Assembly: GCA_036897095.1 (NCBI GenBank)
Contig: JAYMSP010000080.1
Location: 1 to 64,000 of the forward strand
Direction: 5' to 3'
DNA length: 64,000 nt
Source: Plantago elongata
Taxonomy: Eukaryota > Streptophyta > Magnoliopsida > Lamiales > Plantaginaceae
Shown here one piece after another: positions 1-12,887 of this stretch. Below the pieces are notes generated by a model. The model ran no database searches and had not been told where the DNA came from. It was given only the letters and a program-made list of their open reading frames with translations. A program made the translations under genes and the position numbers. How positions within the stretch are numbered: position 1 is the first letter of the stretch; the number at the start of each line of letters is the position of its first letter.

Positions 1-1272
1 AACTTTCAAGCAATGTTTGAAACGAATCACTTCCCAGTCATGTCGAGGGCTAATCTCAAGGGTTGACAGGTTACAACAGTTTCAAATTAAAAAATACCTA
101 CACGATGGACTTAGGTGTTGGGCTCTTATTGAGAAATTCAGTTGATAAATAAAAAGGTAGTAGGTGAGTATGCAAAACAACCAGAGGCTGATTGTTTTTA
201 TCAACTAGATGCTGATTGTTCAGCTCTCAACCTCACCCGTGTCATAGTTTCACTACCGGCACCGCCATTCTAGTTTCCACAATGTTTATATCTACGTACG
301 ACAACAGTATACAACAATATTACTAGCTCCAGACTCTACAGTTCTACATCATCAATCAATCAGTAAGATAGCTAGCAAACTATCTACTAGCAGATCATTT
401 TTCGTCTAAATAAAAACCGAAATGAAATCGTCTAGCATATCAGTAAACTATGATTAACCGAAGCAATAAATTAACAATACGAAAATAGTATAGACCGTGA
501 TTATCATTTCTACCGAAACGGAAGATCCGAAAATATTATGTTGAGCAGAATCTGAAGTAATTTACCTCAATCATCTCAGGTTTTCAGTCGAATTCATCTA
601 CTTGGAACAGTTCCATTTGTTTCTATGTGATTCGAATTGACTAGGCTAGATCTCTGAAAATGAACATATTTGTGTGTCTGAAGAATCTTCCCGCCCTAAA
701 TCTGAAAGGAGATCGGCGGGATAAATAATAGATGCCCATTTTCGTTAGCTTAAGAAACCTGGGAATTTATATGAGCAGATCTGTTTAGGGAAAGAATGTT
801 GATGGATACATAAGAAAGGCCCAAAGAAATGAGGACCAGGTACTGGATCACATAGCAATTCGATTAAGAACACATGCAGGCCCACTGGGCCTAATTTAGA
901 AAACTGAAGAATCATGAATTCGGAATAGATTACGTTAGTGCTGACATGAATTCTAGCTTGCACTCTTTTATTATGGGACAAAATTATTCTTAAATGAGTT
1001 TCATAATACTACGAAATAGGATTTTGTAATTGCAAAAGAATAATTACGACAATAAGTTGAAATTATTCTGTGGGGTTTATCCTACTCATTTATTAAAAAT
1101 GATACAACAAAATATAGACTCTCCCAATTCATCCGTACTCTCTAGGAAACCCAATCAATTAGACCGGTTTGATACTAAAAATGCTTATGACGTTCACCCG
1201 TTTTAATAGCCTTTTCTTTACTCTAGCAATAGTCGAGACTCAAGATGTGGGATGAACACGCGTGGCTCCCTT
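1..1272. other. No recognised gene; promoter-like stretch probably facing left
   Basis: I recognise no protein in this stretch on either strand. Around 680-720 there are two GGCGGGA-type motifs (GGCGGGAA on the minus strand, GGCGGGAT on the plus strand), similar to E2F sites. GGCCCA/TGGGCC motifs lie near 820 and 880-892. On the minus strand a GAG|GTAAAT donor lies near 565. Together these look like the promoter and first leader exon of a gene read to the left, beyond the window. That is inference from motifs only; the 78-codon open frame at 745-981 has no recognisable similarity. Confidence 0.3.
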
Positions 1273-1329
1273 AAAAATGAGAGCCTATTGACAATGAAGC
1301 ATGCATCGTGGATAAGAGCTCTCATTTTT
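1273..1329. repeat. Short hairpin, 12-bp perfect arms
   Basis: AAAAATGAGAGC (1273-1284) is the exact reverse complement of GCTCTCATTTTT (1318-1329), with a 33-base loop. It lies directly beside the inverted-repeat element at 1342-2160 and may be a remnant of another small foldback element. Confidence 0.6.
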
Positions 1330-1341
1330 TATTAATAAAGG

Positions 1342-2160
1342 TCAGGATTGTTAAACCCATACGCTTTTTACTAAACGCATGACACTACTTTTACATATTA
1401 TGAATAATATCACTATTATACTAATTTACAAAATAGTCCAACTATTTTTAAAAAATTACTCTTTTCCCTAAAAGATATATAAATAAATTTATTCGAATTA
1501 GATCTTCATCCAAACGAAAAAACACGAAGATACAAAAAATCGAAGAACACAAAGATCGAACTCAAATCAACACCATCGAAGATCCGGTGATCGGAGCCGT
1601 TCCGATCACCGGAACCTGAACAGCTCCATATCGGAGCTGTCAAGCTCCATCTAGATCTGGGCGGAGCTTTACACATCTCCGATCTAGAGCTTTATTGAAG
1701 CTCCGATCGGAGCTTGGTCCTAAACTGACAAGGACATGGTCCTGGTCAGAAACCGGATCTAACCAGGACACGCTCCTGGTTTGATCCGGTTCAATTCATT
1801 GTCAATTTTTTAAAAATTTTTTTTCAATTTTTAAAAAATATTTATATAAAGTTAGTTAATTTAATTATACTAAACAATTAAATAATTATTAACTACTTCA
1901 AATATGATATATAACAATATAAACATCTAAAATTCATCATTATTCATAAAGTATAACTAATAATTTTATAATATAGATTTTCGTTATGTTACAGTATCAT
2001 AGTGTATATACGTTAATATATCTACGAAGGTGTTATAATTTAATAAATTTTATAAAAAATAAAATTAATTTTATATTTATATAATTTAAAGGGTCATTTA
2101 TAATATATAAAAATGTGTCATGCGTACAGTAAAAAGGTTCTAATTTAACAATCCCCCTGA
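1342..2160. mobile_element. Non-autonomous DNA transposon with long terminal inverted repeats (Mutator-like?)
   Basis: The left end (TCAGGATTGTTAAA, then TTTTTACT, then ACGCATGACAC) matches the reverse complement of the right end (TCAGGGGGATTGTTAAAT, TTTTACTGTACGCATGACAC). The imperfect inverted repeats run about 70 bp at 1342-1411 and 2087-2160. The interior has no coding potential. A GC-richer core (about 1570-1795) is packed with nested palindromes: GGTGATCGGA/TCCGATCACC near 1585-1612, and AACCGGATC..CCAGGA/TCCTGG..GATCCGGTT near 1750-1792. No clear target-site duplication is visible. Long inverted repeats suggest a Mutator-like or foldback type, but the superfamily is not settled. Confidence 0.6.
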
Positions 2161-2288
2161 AGGGTTTGTGCGGAGTGATTTCTCATCTGACAATCACTTT
2201 GTTATGAACTTAGAAGAAATCAACCTTAATTTGTATTGTTATGTATTTTAACTAATATATGAGATAGATAATTCGAGAAATCATCAAG

Positions 2289-2290
<2 letters not shown>

Positions 2291-2342
<52 letters not shown>

Positions 2343-2343
2343 T
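2291..2343. repeat. (TAA)n microsatellite
   Basis: About 17 uninterrupted TAA units, roughly 320 bp upstream of the BAG gene start codon, in what is probably its promoter. Confidence 0.95.
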
Positions 2344-2664
2344 ATTGCAATAGTGTACCCTGTAGTGTACCCAATGAGAAGAATCCAAGTGGGCCAATAA
2401 AAAGGTTACCCTCCATTGAAAAGGCAGGTACAACGCTGAATTGTCTTCACCAGAAGGATATTTTCTTCAACTGTCGGCAACCATTATGTGTCACTCCATA
2501 GCTCCTTTCAGCTTTCTTCATCAAAATTAATTTCATTTCATCTCTAATTTTCGTTACATTCATTATTCTCAACTGCATGATCAAACTGTCGGTTTGATTT
2601 CTCCTCTTCTTCTTCTCGAGTATTAATTTCACACCACAGTTCAGTTTCTGAGTTCCAGAGAAAA

Positions 2665-4757
2665 ATGATGAAACGTCGATTGAAGTACTTCAATGTCAGA
2701 AAAGAGGTACCTGATGAAACGACCACGTTTCCTGATGAGGCCGTTGAGTGGGAGATGCGACCTGGCGGAATGCTGGTCCAGAAACGAACGGACAACTCTG
2801 ATTCAAACTCTCGGTCAATCGGTTCGGTTTTGGTTCGGGTTGAATACGGAGCTGCTCGGTTCCAGATCTCTACGATTCCTCAATCGAGTTTCGGTAACTG
2901 ATTTTGCGAATTTTGATTGAGTTTATTCGAATTTGGTCATTTTAGTAGTCATCTGCTTGAATGCCTTGTTAATTTTGGTTTGGTAGGGGAACTGAAGAAG
3001 AAGCTTACAGTGGAGACAGGATTGCAGCCTGATGAGCAGAGGCTGGTGTTCAGAGGGAAAGTGAGAGGAGATGGTGAGTATTTGGATATGTGTGGAGTTA
3101 AGAACGGGTCTAAAATGGTGTTGGAGGAGGATCCGGATAGCATGGAGAGGAAGGCGGTTGAGATGAGGCGGAATGCGAAGATTCAGGCCGTGAATGGCTT
3201 GATTGACGATGTGGCGACGGAGGTCAATAGATTGGAGGAGCAGGTTCGTGAATGTTTATGCATTGTGTTTAAATGTCGCCTTAGTTTTGATATGTTATGT
3301 TACATTGTTCCTGCTACTAGTTTCGGATTGGAATTGTTTCGGTAGCTGATGACTAGAGATGTAACGTGTTGCATTCATCGTTTAATTGTTAACTCTTTGC
3401 TGCAACATTGTGAATGACTTGAATTGAGTTAGTGGCATATAGGGAAGTGGTATGCAGTAGACTAGTATCAGACTAGCAATGCTCTTGAGTTTCGTTGTTT
3501 AAGGTCGAATTGCTGGAATTATTAGTGTTATAGCAATGCAGTGTTATTATGACTCTAACTAGAGGTTTTGAAACACATTGCATGGACCATCATTTTATTG
3601 ATAAATCTACGACACTGTGAACGGGTAGGATTGAATTAGTCGTGAAAATGGCAGTGGTATCAATGTTTAGTTTCAAAGTTCTGGTAGCTCTAGCTAGTCC
3701 TCTATCAGCTTCATATGTCAAGATGAAAAGATCTACCAAAAAAGTATGAATGGTCTACGATAAGGCTATTTGTAGTCCACTTGTTGGCTGGTTTTGTGGG
3801 TAGTATTAACTCAACATCAGTTGAATGGCTTTAATTACTAATCTGTCTCACTTGTGAGGCCTTGTCTATGATTTCACATGGAGTTAGGAACCACTCTCTT
3901 TCTACTCACATAAATCTGAAGTTTGTCACCACTCACCATTTCATTCTAGTTAGTTATGTTTTTTACAAGTAGTTCAATTTCAACGAACAATAAAATGAAG
4001 GTTATGTTTTCATCTTGGAAGATATAATCAGGACACTTTTCAGCACAGCCTCTATTAGTATTGTCTGGTCAGTTCCTCTTGAATAGAGCATATGCATGAT
4101 AGCAATTAAATCTGATTTCATTAGCTTGATTTTGAGAAAGACGTGCAGGTGTATTGTATATTACATTGTATACTATGTAATTCGAATATTCAAGAGTAGA
4201 TTGCCAAAATTATCCTGTCGGAGAAGTAAATTAGTAAACGTAGGCACCCATGCTCAGTATGTTTCAACATATTATCAGTTTATCACATTGTTTGTTTTTG
4301 TGCCTCTAGGTATGTGCAATTGAGAAATCAATTGCAAATGGTAATAAAGTAGCAGAGTTACAAATCACAACATTGATTGAGATGCTAATGAGACAAGCTA
4401 TCAAGCTGGATAGTGTCACTGCTCAAGGAGATGCATGTGCCAAGAAGGATTTACAGGTGTGTTGAACTGTTTATCATTATTTGTTTTCTTCATTTATGAT
4501 TCCTTTAACCATAAAAATTGGAATGAAAAGTTATATCATTGCGGCATAATTAGAACTGCAATAATTTAAACTCATGGTAGAGTTACAAAATATTGGAAAT
4601 GCAGGGCAAGAGAGTGCAGAAGTGCGTAGAAAGTCTTGACATGCTAAAGGTGTCGAATGCAAAAGTGAAAGTGCCCGTTGTATCGACAACCAAATGGGGA
4701 ATCTCGCACCGAACTCCTTCTGGTACTAATACTAGGGAATGGGAAGTTTTTGAATGA
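2665..4757 (+). CDS. BAG-family molecular chaperone regulator (BAG1-4 type)
   Basis: Co-chaperone of the plant BAG1-4 group; the BAG domain binds the Hsp70/Hsc70 ATPase domain and promotes nucleotide release. Four coding exons fit one frame: 2665-2893, 2987-3243, 4310-4456 and 4605-4757, giving 261 aa. The N-terminal part has the group's hallmark VEWEMRPGGMLVQKR (about residues 28-41). A ubiquitin-like domain follows at about 53-125 (GELKKKLTVETGL, RLVFRGK, CGVKNGSKMVL). The BAG domain starts near residue 135 and includes LIEMLMRQAIKLD in exon 3. The C-terminus REWEVFE matches the conserved tail of the group. Two ATGs stand in tandem at 2665 and 2668, as in Arabidopsis BAG1 (MMK). Intron 2 is about 1.07 kb. 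The gene converges with the coiled-coil gene downstream. Which of BAG1-4 it is cannot be decided here. Confidence 0.92.
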
Positions 4758-5309
4758 TAGATATGAATTCTAATAGTATTTTGTTCTTAAATCCGTAAAT
4801 GTAATTGAGCAATAAAACTGAGCTTGAGCTTAGAGATACGAAAGTTGATGGTGCAAAGAGCAGTAAATAAATAACTTTAAACTGTGCAAAGTATTCAATC
4901 AATCTGATTTTATTACCCAACTCATCGTAGTCAGGATGTCAAACCAATACAACTACTCTCAATCAAAATCTGCATTGGGAAAATTTGGGCTGATTGGCCA
5001 TATAAATCAATTAGAAGTAAAGGCCTAATTCTAGTCCACTTAACTTTCGCCAATTGCAATACCTTATTCCAAACTCATGATCACATAAGCAGAAACTGAA
5101 ACAGAACAAAGGAACAATCATAATCACTCATGGCAAAAAAGACCAATATTATTACTAGAATTACTAGAATTAAAACTAGCCTAATCCCTCAAATGCATTG
5201 CCTTGGTCATTCATTTTTTTGGATTTCCGTATGGTATTAAAACTGGAGCGTTATCGGGCTTAAATAGGGGTAACACTCTCACCGGCGTTTATGATCCAGG
5301 TTTCATTGA

Positions 5310-6160
5310 TCACATTTGAAAGCACGCAACCATATTTTCCAATATTAGGATTTCCGCCTGAACTTTAACCGAGGGTTCACCACCTAATGACAGCAGCTCC
5401 TTCAGTTTCCGTAATTTCTGCAGAGCCTTAACAACTTTCGGCCTCATTGCATCCCGCATCATAGCGTTCTCTAGTTGAGCTTCTTCGAACTTCCTATAAA
5501 TCAACTGATACCCTTCATTGGTCCTTGTAAGCTTCTCTGACAGAACCCTGTTCCTCTCTGTAATCGCCATATTAGACACTCCTCTTACTATCGAACCGGC
5601 CCCATGATGATCCTTTGAAAAGCAACAGTCTTGCATTCTGTCAAGCAGCTTCTCATTCTGTGCCTGAAGGTCACTAACAAGTTCAGACATGTCATCCACT
5701 TCTTGAACTTTCTTTGAGAGTTCATTGGCAATGATCTGCTTCTCCTTAGCTATACCACAATACAAAATCTCAAGGTTCTTCTTTGCAACCAAGCTTGCAT
5801 TTAGCTCCTTCATTAGCCTCACTTTCTCATTGTCCATCAAATCGGTACTGCAACGCCTCAACGCAGGCTTAGATCTATCGTCATCAACAGCTAGGCATTT
5901 CTGAACCTGCCCCTTCATATTATCAAGGACTGATAGCATTGTAGTCACTCTTCTCCGAATACCGGTTTTATCGTTGGAACATGCATCTTTGTGATCCTTG
6001 ATCAATTTTTCTAGTAGTCTTAGATCTGCTGGCACACAAGCCAGCCAGGCAACATATCATTAGTACATCATAACAGAATCAAGAATGATAATACATGATG
6101 AAAGAAACACTTACCTAGTTGTAACGCCAAATCATTAGCTTCTTGAGAATTTCCCCTCAT
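5310..6160 (-). CDS. Plant coiled-coil protein of unknown function
   Basis: Two exons on the minus strand: 6160-6115 (first 15 codons, starting MRGNSQEANDLALQL) and 6028-5310, joined through a GTAAGT donor and a TGTGCCAG acceptor, giving 254 aa. I do not recognise a named family. The protein is largely alpha-helical and charged. Heptad-like stretches run through the middle (KNLEILYCGIAKEKQIIANE, DDMSELVSDLQAQNEKLLDR, RNRVLSEKLTRTNEGYQLIY), so a long coiled coil is likely. No signal peptide or membrane segment is visible. The first exon is short, and an ATG at 6033 sits just inside the intron 3' end, so a single-exon prediction would give a wrong N-terminus. The stop codon lies about 550 bp from the BAG stop, a convergent arrangement. 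Confidence 0.75.
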
Positions 6161-6326
6161 TGTTAACTTTCTGATGTGAGATCTATCATCTGATTTACTG
6201 ATTACTTCTATAAGATGAACTAGTAAGAGAGTATTCAGGTAGTAAATCTGATATGTTACAGATGTAACCATAAGTCCTAAACTATAAATAGTAGGTAGAT
6301 TATTTCAACAGGACGTGAACAATCGG

Positions 6327-6956
6327 TGCAGATCCTCTACCCAAATATTCCCTAAAATACCCCATTCTTTCTATTGGTCTAGAATTATAACTCACACACA
6401 TTAATTTATTAAATATATAGGCTACTAAATATATATTTATCTATGAGTAGTTAAGTTTGATCCATCGTATAACTCATATTGAGTCTATTCATGAATCTTC
6501 AAAGTATGATTTCTATATTAACCCAATGTATTAAGGACGATGCATAATTGACAAGTGACTATGCTACTGTGCTATAACTCTAAGTGTCACCTCATGCTAT
6601 GGGTAAAATCACTCCAAATCGATTAACATGGACGAGGTATGAACACAGTAAAATCACCTTTATTTTATATCCGTCACATTTGATAAAATAACGACAATAA
6701 AGAAAATTAAAAAAATTCAAATGATATCAGGACGACCATTAACAAAGAAATTAGTAGGATTGTACATTTAGTAAATTGAAAGAGAAAATAGAAGATTTGA
6801 ATGAATCGGTAATGGAACTGTTGAAGCATGGAAATGGAACAATATTCATTTAGTAAATAATAACTATTAATCATGTTTAAAATTTATTGAGTTAAATGTG
6901 GACAAGTGATTAATGGAATAATTTAGGAGGTAAAAAATAGAATAGGCGATCCGCAT
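6327..6956. mobile_element. Possible old inverted-repeat DNA transposon
   Basis: The left side (GTGCAGATCCTCTACCC, then CTAAAATACCCCATT) resembles the reverse complement of the right side (ATGCGGATCGCCTATTC, then CTAAATTATTCCATT) over roughly 100 bp, with many differences. No coding potential and no clear target-site duplication. It could be a decayed non-autonomous element or chance similarity between AT-rich ends. Confidence 0.3.
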
Positions 6957-6960
6957 CAGT

Positions 6961-9486
6961 GGTGGAATTTTACTATTTTTAGTGTTAGGTGTGTGTTCAA
7001 TGTTCCTTATAACTTGAACAGTGGATCATTAGACTTCTTGGGTTCATGTATATTTGGCTAAATGTATGTACACTCGTTACAAAATTCGACTCAATGTAGG
7101 TGCAGTATAAATGAATCAAGAGTGAGAATGTTTAAAACAACAAATAATTTGTGGACCATAAAAATACAAACAATCTTTTGGTAGCCATTTGGCCATGTCG
7201 TGTATATCTCATCATACGAGTAATAAATAATTTATCGTCCTCTATATATTTGTTTGCTCATACGTCTCGTTCACCCTTACCTTAACATATAAAATCGAAT
7301 ATTATTGCCATCATTTAATTTCAACTTTTGCCTTAAATTCAATGAAACATGCAACAAACTATTCTGGTACTTTTTTATTTGTTACCTACCCTGTAAAGTA
7401 CATTATGCATCTTATCTTCAATGCACTTATGTCTTGTATCCAAAGTCCAAACAATACGGAGTTCTATAGGATTTTATAGTTTACTAACTTTACTTAGTCT
7501 TGTTTATAATCAGGTGAGAAGTCGGTAAAAAATTGAACGCGTTTTTTTTATCAATACTAAATTCAAAAACATATTAAAGATAGGTTGAACTTTAACTTAT
7601 AATTTTTAGAACTATAATATTAATACATATTAGTATACCATACAAGGATATTTATCACCATTTACTCATTGATATTACATAATATGAATAGATATATTTA
7701 AAATTAATATTTTTATGTATTTATAAATTTGATATAAAATATTATAAGGTGTATATGCAAGAATATTTTTTATACCTTTAGAAAATTATTTTGTTTTTAA
7801 AATAAAGAAAAACAATAGAAAAGTGAAATTAAATTTTGAAAAAAATTAAGAAAAATAATAGAAAAATGAAGCTAGATGTTGGAAAAGGACGTGAGGAAAC
7901 CAAAAATTGAACCACATACCTGTTTGGTTAGTTTCAACGTGCACAACCACCTGCTCGGCTACGGACAATGTTTATCATATTTATGGCTAAATGAAATATA
8001 CTAATGGTATATAATTTATTTATTTATTTATTTTATTTCGCACTACTTATTCAGAGTCGAAGGAAAGTTGAGGTGGGTTGAGTGCCCCTTCGACCCATTC
8101 TAGATCTGCCACTGCTTTTTACCCTTTTTTTAACCTCTACTAATTTCTCTTTTAATCATTATTTACTGGACAATCCACATAATTTCTCTACCTCAAGTTT
8201 CTATTGAACTTTTTAACTTAAAAGGAAAACGAGGTTTATACTCCATGCCAAATGAGAATTTGTTTGGATGAGTATATAATGCACGAATATTATAATCCAC
8301 GTCGCAATTGCTGCCACATGTACATATGGATGAATTGGGCTGGATTGTGGGCCAGATTGTGTTGGGCCATGTTTGCAAGAGTCCGGGACAGAGATGGGAC
8401 AGTGGGTTATGGGCCGATAGTGGGGTTGCCTGGTTGGCAGGTTGGCACATGGAATGGACATTCCATGTGTTGTCAAGTTTCACTAATCATATACTACTAT
8501 GTTATAAAATTTCACAATAATACTCCAATCGATTTCAAGTATTAATAAAGTTTGGAAAATACCGTATTTATATAACTCATGTAGATACTCACGTATATCA
8601 AAAAGGTTAGTGATGTTTTAATTACATATATATAGATAAATATATACGTATATTAAAAACGCTACTATTTCAACCTTGTAAAAAAATAAAATTGACGATG
8701 AAGGGAGCATCAATTTATATACTTAATAAAGTAACATTTTACAAATGAAAGTATACATTTTAAAGCATTCCTTTTTATTACTATTTATATGATTTTTGCT
8801 TGTGAATAGACAAAAATTACTTTTGACGAGATTCAACATAGCACTCATTATATTTATCCTAGGTATAGGTTTCCATCACATTATTGATTGTCCTTTTGTT
8901 TTTCTCCATCACGTTTCTTATTTAGCATTTGTATTAACCACGATTTGTCATCCATGACGACTTTAGACGGAAAAGCCATGGGCACTTGATCACGGGATAA
9001 AAGTAGAGTGATATGTGGACTACTTACTAAAACCATCTCCATCAACTCAGGAAGTCCCAAAATATTTATCACATTAGCATTTCATTCGGTACAATTTACT
9101 TTGCAAATCTGTACAATTCACTATTCCAATAATGAATCTCAAAATATATTTTATTTTAACTTATTCAAATTTAATTTTTTATTTTATTTTATTTTTCATT
9201 TATATTAAATATTATTCTTGAATCAATTTAAATGTTATTAATAAATTATAACAAATTTACACTAGTAATTTTTTTACTTTTTATTAATTGAAAATAAAAA
9301 TTATATGATCTAGATGCATTACTCCATGTACTAGTCGTGAGAATCTAATGAAATTTGACAAGGAAATTATATGACTTATGTGCATTGATTTTAAATGTTG
9401 TAAATTAAATATTGTATTACACTTGACATTAAGCAAGGAAATTACTACACTTGAAACAACAAAAAGGAAATATTCTTAAACAATTA
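6961..9486. other. AT-rich spacer, no gene recognised
   Basis: Open frames here are short and overlap on both strands without recognisable motifs. A GC-richer island at about 8290-8480 carries overlapping frames on both strands, which suggests composition rather than coding. Inside it CACATGGAATG and CATTCCATGTG form a perfect 11-bp palindrome with a 2-base centre at 8446-8469. Confidence 0.6.
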
Positions 9487-9488
9487 TA

Positions 9489-9725
9489 CTCTCTCCGTCC
9501 CGTCCTATGCTTCTTGTTGTGCCGATTAAAGCTTCTCATTTCCTTTTGTATCTATTTTTAGGCCAACTTTAACATTACAACATTCAGACAATAGCTCAAA
9601 ATTACATCTCATACCACTCAATTATAAACTAAAGTACTCCTCTCTTATTATTTTATGAAAAAAATACTCTTGTCTTATTTTTTGAACCAAAAAAGTGTGT
9701 GGGAAGCTTCGGACGGGACGGAGGA
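9489..9725. mobile_element. Stowaway-like MITE (Tc1/mariner type)
   Basis: The left end CTCTCTCCGTCCCGTC, preceded by TA (9487-9488), mirrors the right end GACGGGACGGAGG. This is the standard plant Stowaway terminus. The right terminus is interrupted or ends just before a CACTACAAAA motif, so the second TA is not intact. Confidence 0.7.
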
Positions 9726-9726
9726 A

Positions 9727-9965
9727 CACTACAAAATTTCGTCGTCGCCCCACACCTTTTATTCCCGACGAATAAAAAGTCCATCTTCCCATCCAGACCA
9801 TGGGCGACGAATAATTTATTCGTCGGTAGTAGCGACAAATATTTCGACGAATTGACTCGCATCTTTTTTTTCCCTTTTATAATTCGATTTGTCGATGGAT
9901 AAATCTATCCGTCGGGAAATTTCCCGAATGAATTAGCGACTGATAAATTTATCAGCCGCTACATT
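9727..9965. mobile_element. CACTA-type transposon end (fragment)
   Basis: CACTACAAAA at 9727 is the canonical end of plant En/Spm (CACTA) elements. The next 230 bp hold the family's usual array of subterminal palindromes: CGACGAATAA/TTATTCGTCG at 9804-9824 is perfect, with variants up to about 9960. I could not find a matching TTTTGTAGTG end within the next several kb, so only one end seems to be present. It abuts the Stowaway-like MITE, which suggests insertion into it. Confidence 0.6.
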
Positions 9966-10683
9966 CTACAGTTTTTTAATTTTCTTATAATGATTCATTA
10001 ATACATATTTTTCGCATTTGACATGTTAAATCAATATACTGCTCAATGATAAATCTAGAACACAGAAAATTCAATAATTCATAAAAGTCATTCATGACAA
10101 ACCGATATCCAAACAATGTTTACAAGAATCAAACGATGATGAAAGTATCAGAAAATATGAAACAGAGAGTATATATCCGAACATCATTAGAGCCAAACAA
10201 GAACATAGAACTAGCTACTACAAGACGAGGGCCTTTGCTTACTAAACCTGGACAAAAACACCTCCACCTGCTGTCGAACCTGATTGTGGGAACTCGTGTT
10301 GGTCTGTTGGGGGAGCTGGTTTAACTTACTTTAAAATTTTGACATTTCTTTTACACAAATCTCTTGCAAACCGAACCTTACAATTCCAAGGCATTCGCCA
10401 TTTTCATGAATCTACTTATAAATAATTTATGTATCTGTCCTTATATAATTGTTTACAGCAAGATTTAAGTATAACATATAGGATTGTTAGGTAAAATTTA
10501 TATTAGTACCGAAAATACACACCTAATAAATTTAAAATGTAGTTGAACAAACTTTACATATATATATTAAAAGTTCATATATATTTATGTTTAGTAGGTG
10601 CACATGATGTATTACGTTACACAAATATATACGGAATCGGGTTCAATCTAGAGTCTAGACCATGAATTGCTACCTGCTTAGTC

Positions 10684-10731
10684 GCTCATAATCTCAGACC
10701 AATTGTTGCTCATAATCTCAGACCAATTGTC
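10684..10731. repeat. 24-bp tandem duplication
   Basis: The unit GCTCATAATCTCAGACCAAT plus four more bases occurs twice in direct succession, differing only at the last base. Confidence 0.9.
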
Positions 10732-11020
10732 TGCAAACACATAGAATAACATATTTTGAATCATAAAGTAAGTATAGTTTTTAAACTCCCTTAGCTTCTA
10801 GAACATGATGAGTTGTTAATTAAGTAATCTCCTTAAGCATCTCGACATTTAAAATGAAAATGGCTGTACTTACGAAAGAAAGATCCTTAAGTGAGATACG
10901 GTGGATGTACTAAAGTAGATGAAAAAGTAATAAACATGGACACTTGCAGTATGTAAAAATATGTAATTAATATAAGTAAATAATTAGTATGTGTAATAAG
11001 ATTATCGAGTAGAGTTAGAT

Positions 11021-11285
11021 TCTATTCAACTGAAATTTATTAAACTGAACTGAAATGAAATATAAATTATAATTAAGTCGAAAGACCTAAACTAAATTGT
11101 TGAATTCTATATTTAACTGAAATTTATTAAATTAAATTGAACTGAAATAAAATATAAATTATAATTAAGTTGAAAGAGCTAAAGTGAATTGTTAGATTTT
11201 TTTTAACTGAAATTTATTAAATTAAATTAAATTAAATTAAAATATAAATTATAATTAAGTTAAATTGAATTTAACTGATTTTAGG
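11021..11285. repeat. Tandem repeat, three units of 87-90 bp
   Basis: AACTGAAATTTATTAAA recurs at 11028, 11115 and 11205, each time followed by a related AT-rich stretch with AATATAAATTATAATTAAGT. The same family appears in reverse orientation at about 24870-24970, so this is a dispersed repeat, possibly derived from transposon ends rich in GAACTGAACTGAA. Confidence 0.8.
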
Positions 11286-12887
11286 TAAGTATTATTATCG
11301 TTGTTGTTGTTGTTTTAAAACATGATCCAAACGTTCCACATGGATCCTGATTCCCATTGTCTCCCAGGCGTATATTAGCCATCACCTCATTTAACTTACT
11401 AGAAACAGAATCAACAAATTCAAGCCTACTAGTTTTCCCTTCCTATTTTCGGCTCTCTTTCAACGTACCTTTTTCCTCTTCTTATGTTCTTTCCTCCCAA
11501 TTTTCAATCAACTTGTAGTGTATCAACATACTGTTCAACCTTTAAATCTTGCTCAGAATATGCTTACTTTAGTCGCTTGGCCTGGTTATTGAAAGAATGT
11601 AAAATTCCATAATTATATTTAATGAATAATAATAATAATATATATTACAAACTATGTTTAATTTGACTAGAATTCTAAGTTTTTAAGATTAATCTAACTA
11701 GATATTCAAAATATGAAATACTTAATCTAATAGTTATAAACAAGTTTCACAATTGTTGAGACGAAATAAGCGTGTGAAATTGTATCTAGACATGCTACAG
11801 AGAATGTAATTCGAGTCATAATGTTATGATGTTCATCTATTTAAAATGATGTGAATGATTATTCGACACGCGTATATCGTAATTGTGGTAATTTATTGTC
11901 ATTTTCTTGACAGATATTGTTGTTCAAAGGATATCTCTCAATTCATGAAGAAATCCTTTTCAAACTTTTTCTGTTTTGTTCTCTATGTTTTCAGCCAAAA
12001 GTCATGAAGCAAATAGTAGTATAAGAATTTTTCAAGAAAGTGGTTTAGAGCACAGGTAAAAGTATGGAAGAAATAAATAAAAAACTTATCTTGTGTTGCA
12101 CCACAGTTCGTCTTTTATGTTACAAGTATGTGTATGTGTGCCTGCTCTAGTAGCTATAACAATGGATGACATTAGCAAACATCAATATCTGGACAAAAGC
12201 TGCTTGATTTTGGCCAGATTTTATTTTCAACTTTTTTCAGACTAGCTGAAACTACAGCCTTTTCACCCCCTTAACTTATTTGCAACTCTACTACATCTAG
12301 TATGTAGTAGCATTTTCTTGCACTAACAGTTAACCCATAAAGCTAACACTCAATCAAAACCAGTCCAAGTTTAACTACTGTCTCTTCTTCCATAATTATT
12401 GACTCATTACAATTATGGCAACTCTAAAAACCTCTATTTGTCACTAACATTATTAGTACATTACCCACTCTTGTTAAATCCAGGTACTCATTCATATTAA
12501 TGATCTATGATGGTGAAGGGAATGCAACAAATAAAAAGACTTGGATAATTAAGATTCAACCAAGATAAAGTGGTGTTTTCATCGAATCATAGCCAATTAC
12601 AACTCTACATCCCATAACATATGTTCCTTTCTATTCCCTAGTTGTTGAGCTTCATGTACATGCATCTCACAAAGTCAACATTCCAACAAGATTATCATTT
12701 CTTGCTCATACGAGCTAAGCTAGCTACCAACATGATCTTCAAGTTTGCATTATGATTAGACAACAACATCACCTTAACCCCCATCATTAACCTCTCTAAC
12801 TATACATTTTACTTCACTTCTCCCACCTAAACAAAGCTCATCTAACTAAGTCACGTCTCCTAACCAAAAATCTTCACGTGGCAAGGA

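Noticed and set aside
745-981. 78-codon minus-strand frame
   Set aside because: No similarity recognised, and it runs across GGCCCA promoter-like motifs.
5310-6035. Single-exon version of the coiled-coil gene starting at MPADLRLL
   Set aside because: That ATG lies in the end of an intron; a short upstream exon with GTAAGT donor joins in frame and gives a natural N-terminus.
8193-8545. Overlapping open frames of 70-97 codons on both strands
   Set aside because: Frames on opposite strands over the same GC-richer island are explained by lack of stop codons in that composition; no motif, no intron signals.
9727-11520. Complete CACTA element ending at a TTGTAGTG string near 11510
   Set aside because: The 3' string lacks the TTTTGTAGTG context, no 3-bp target duplication matches, and no subterminal palindromes precede it.
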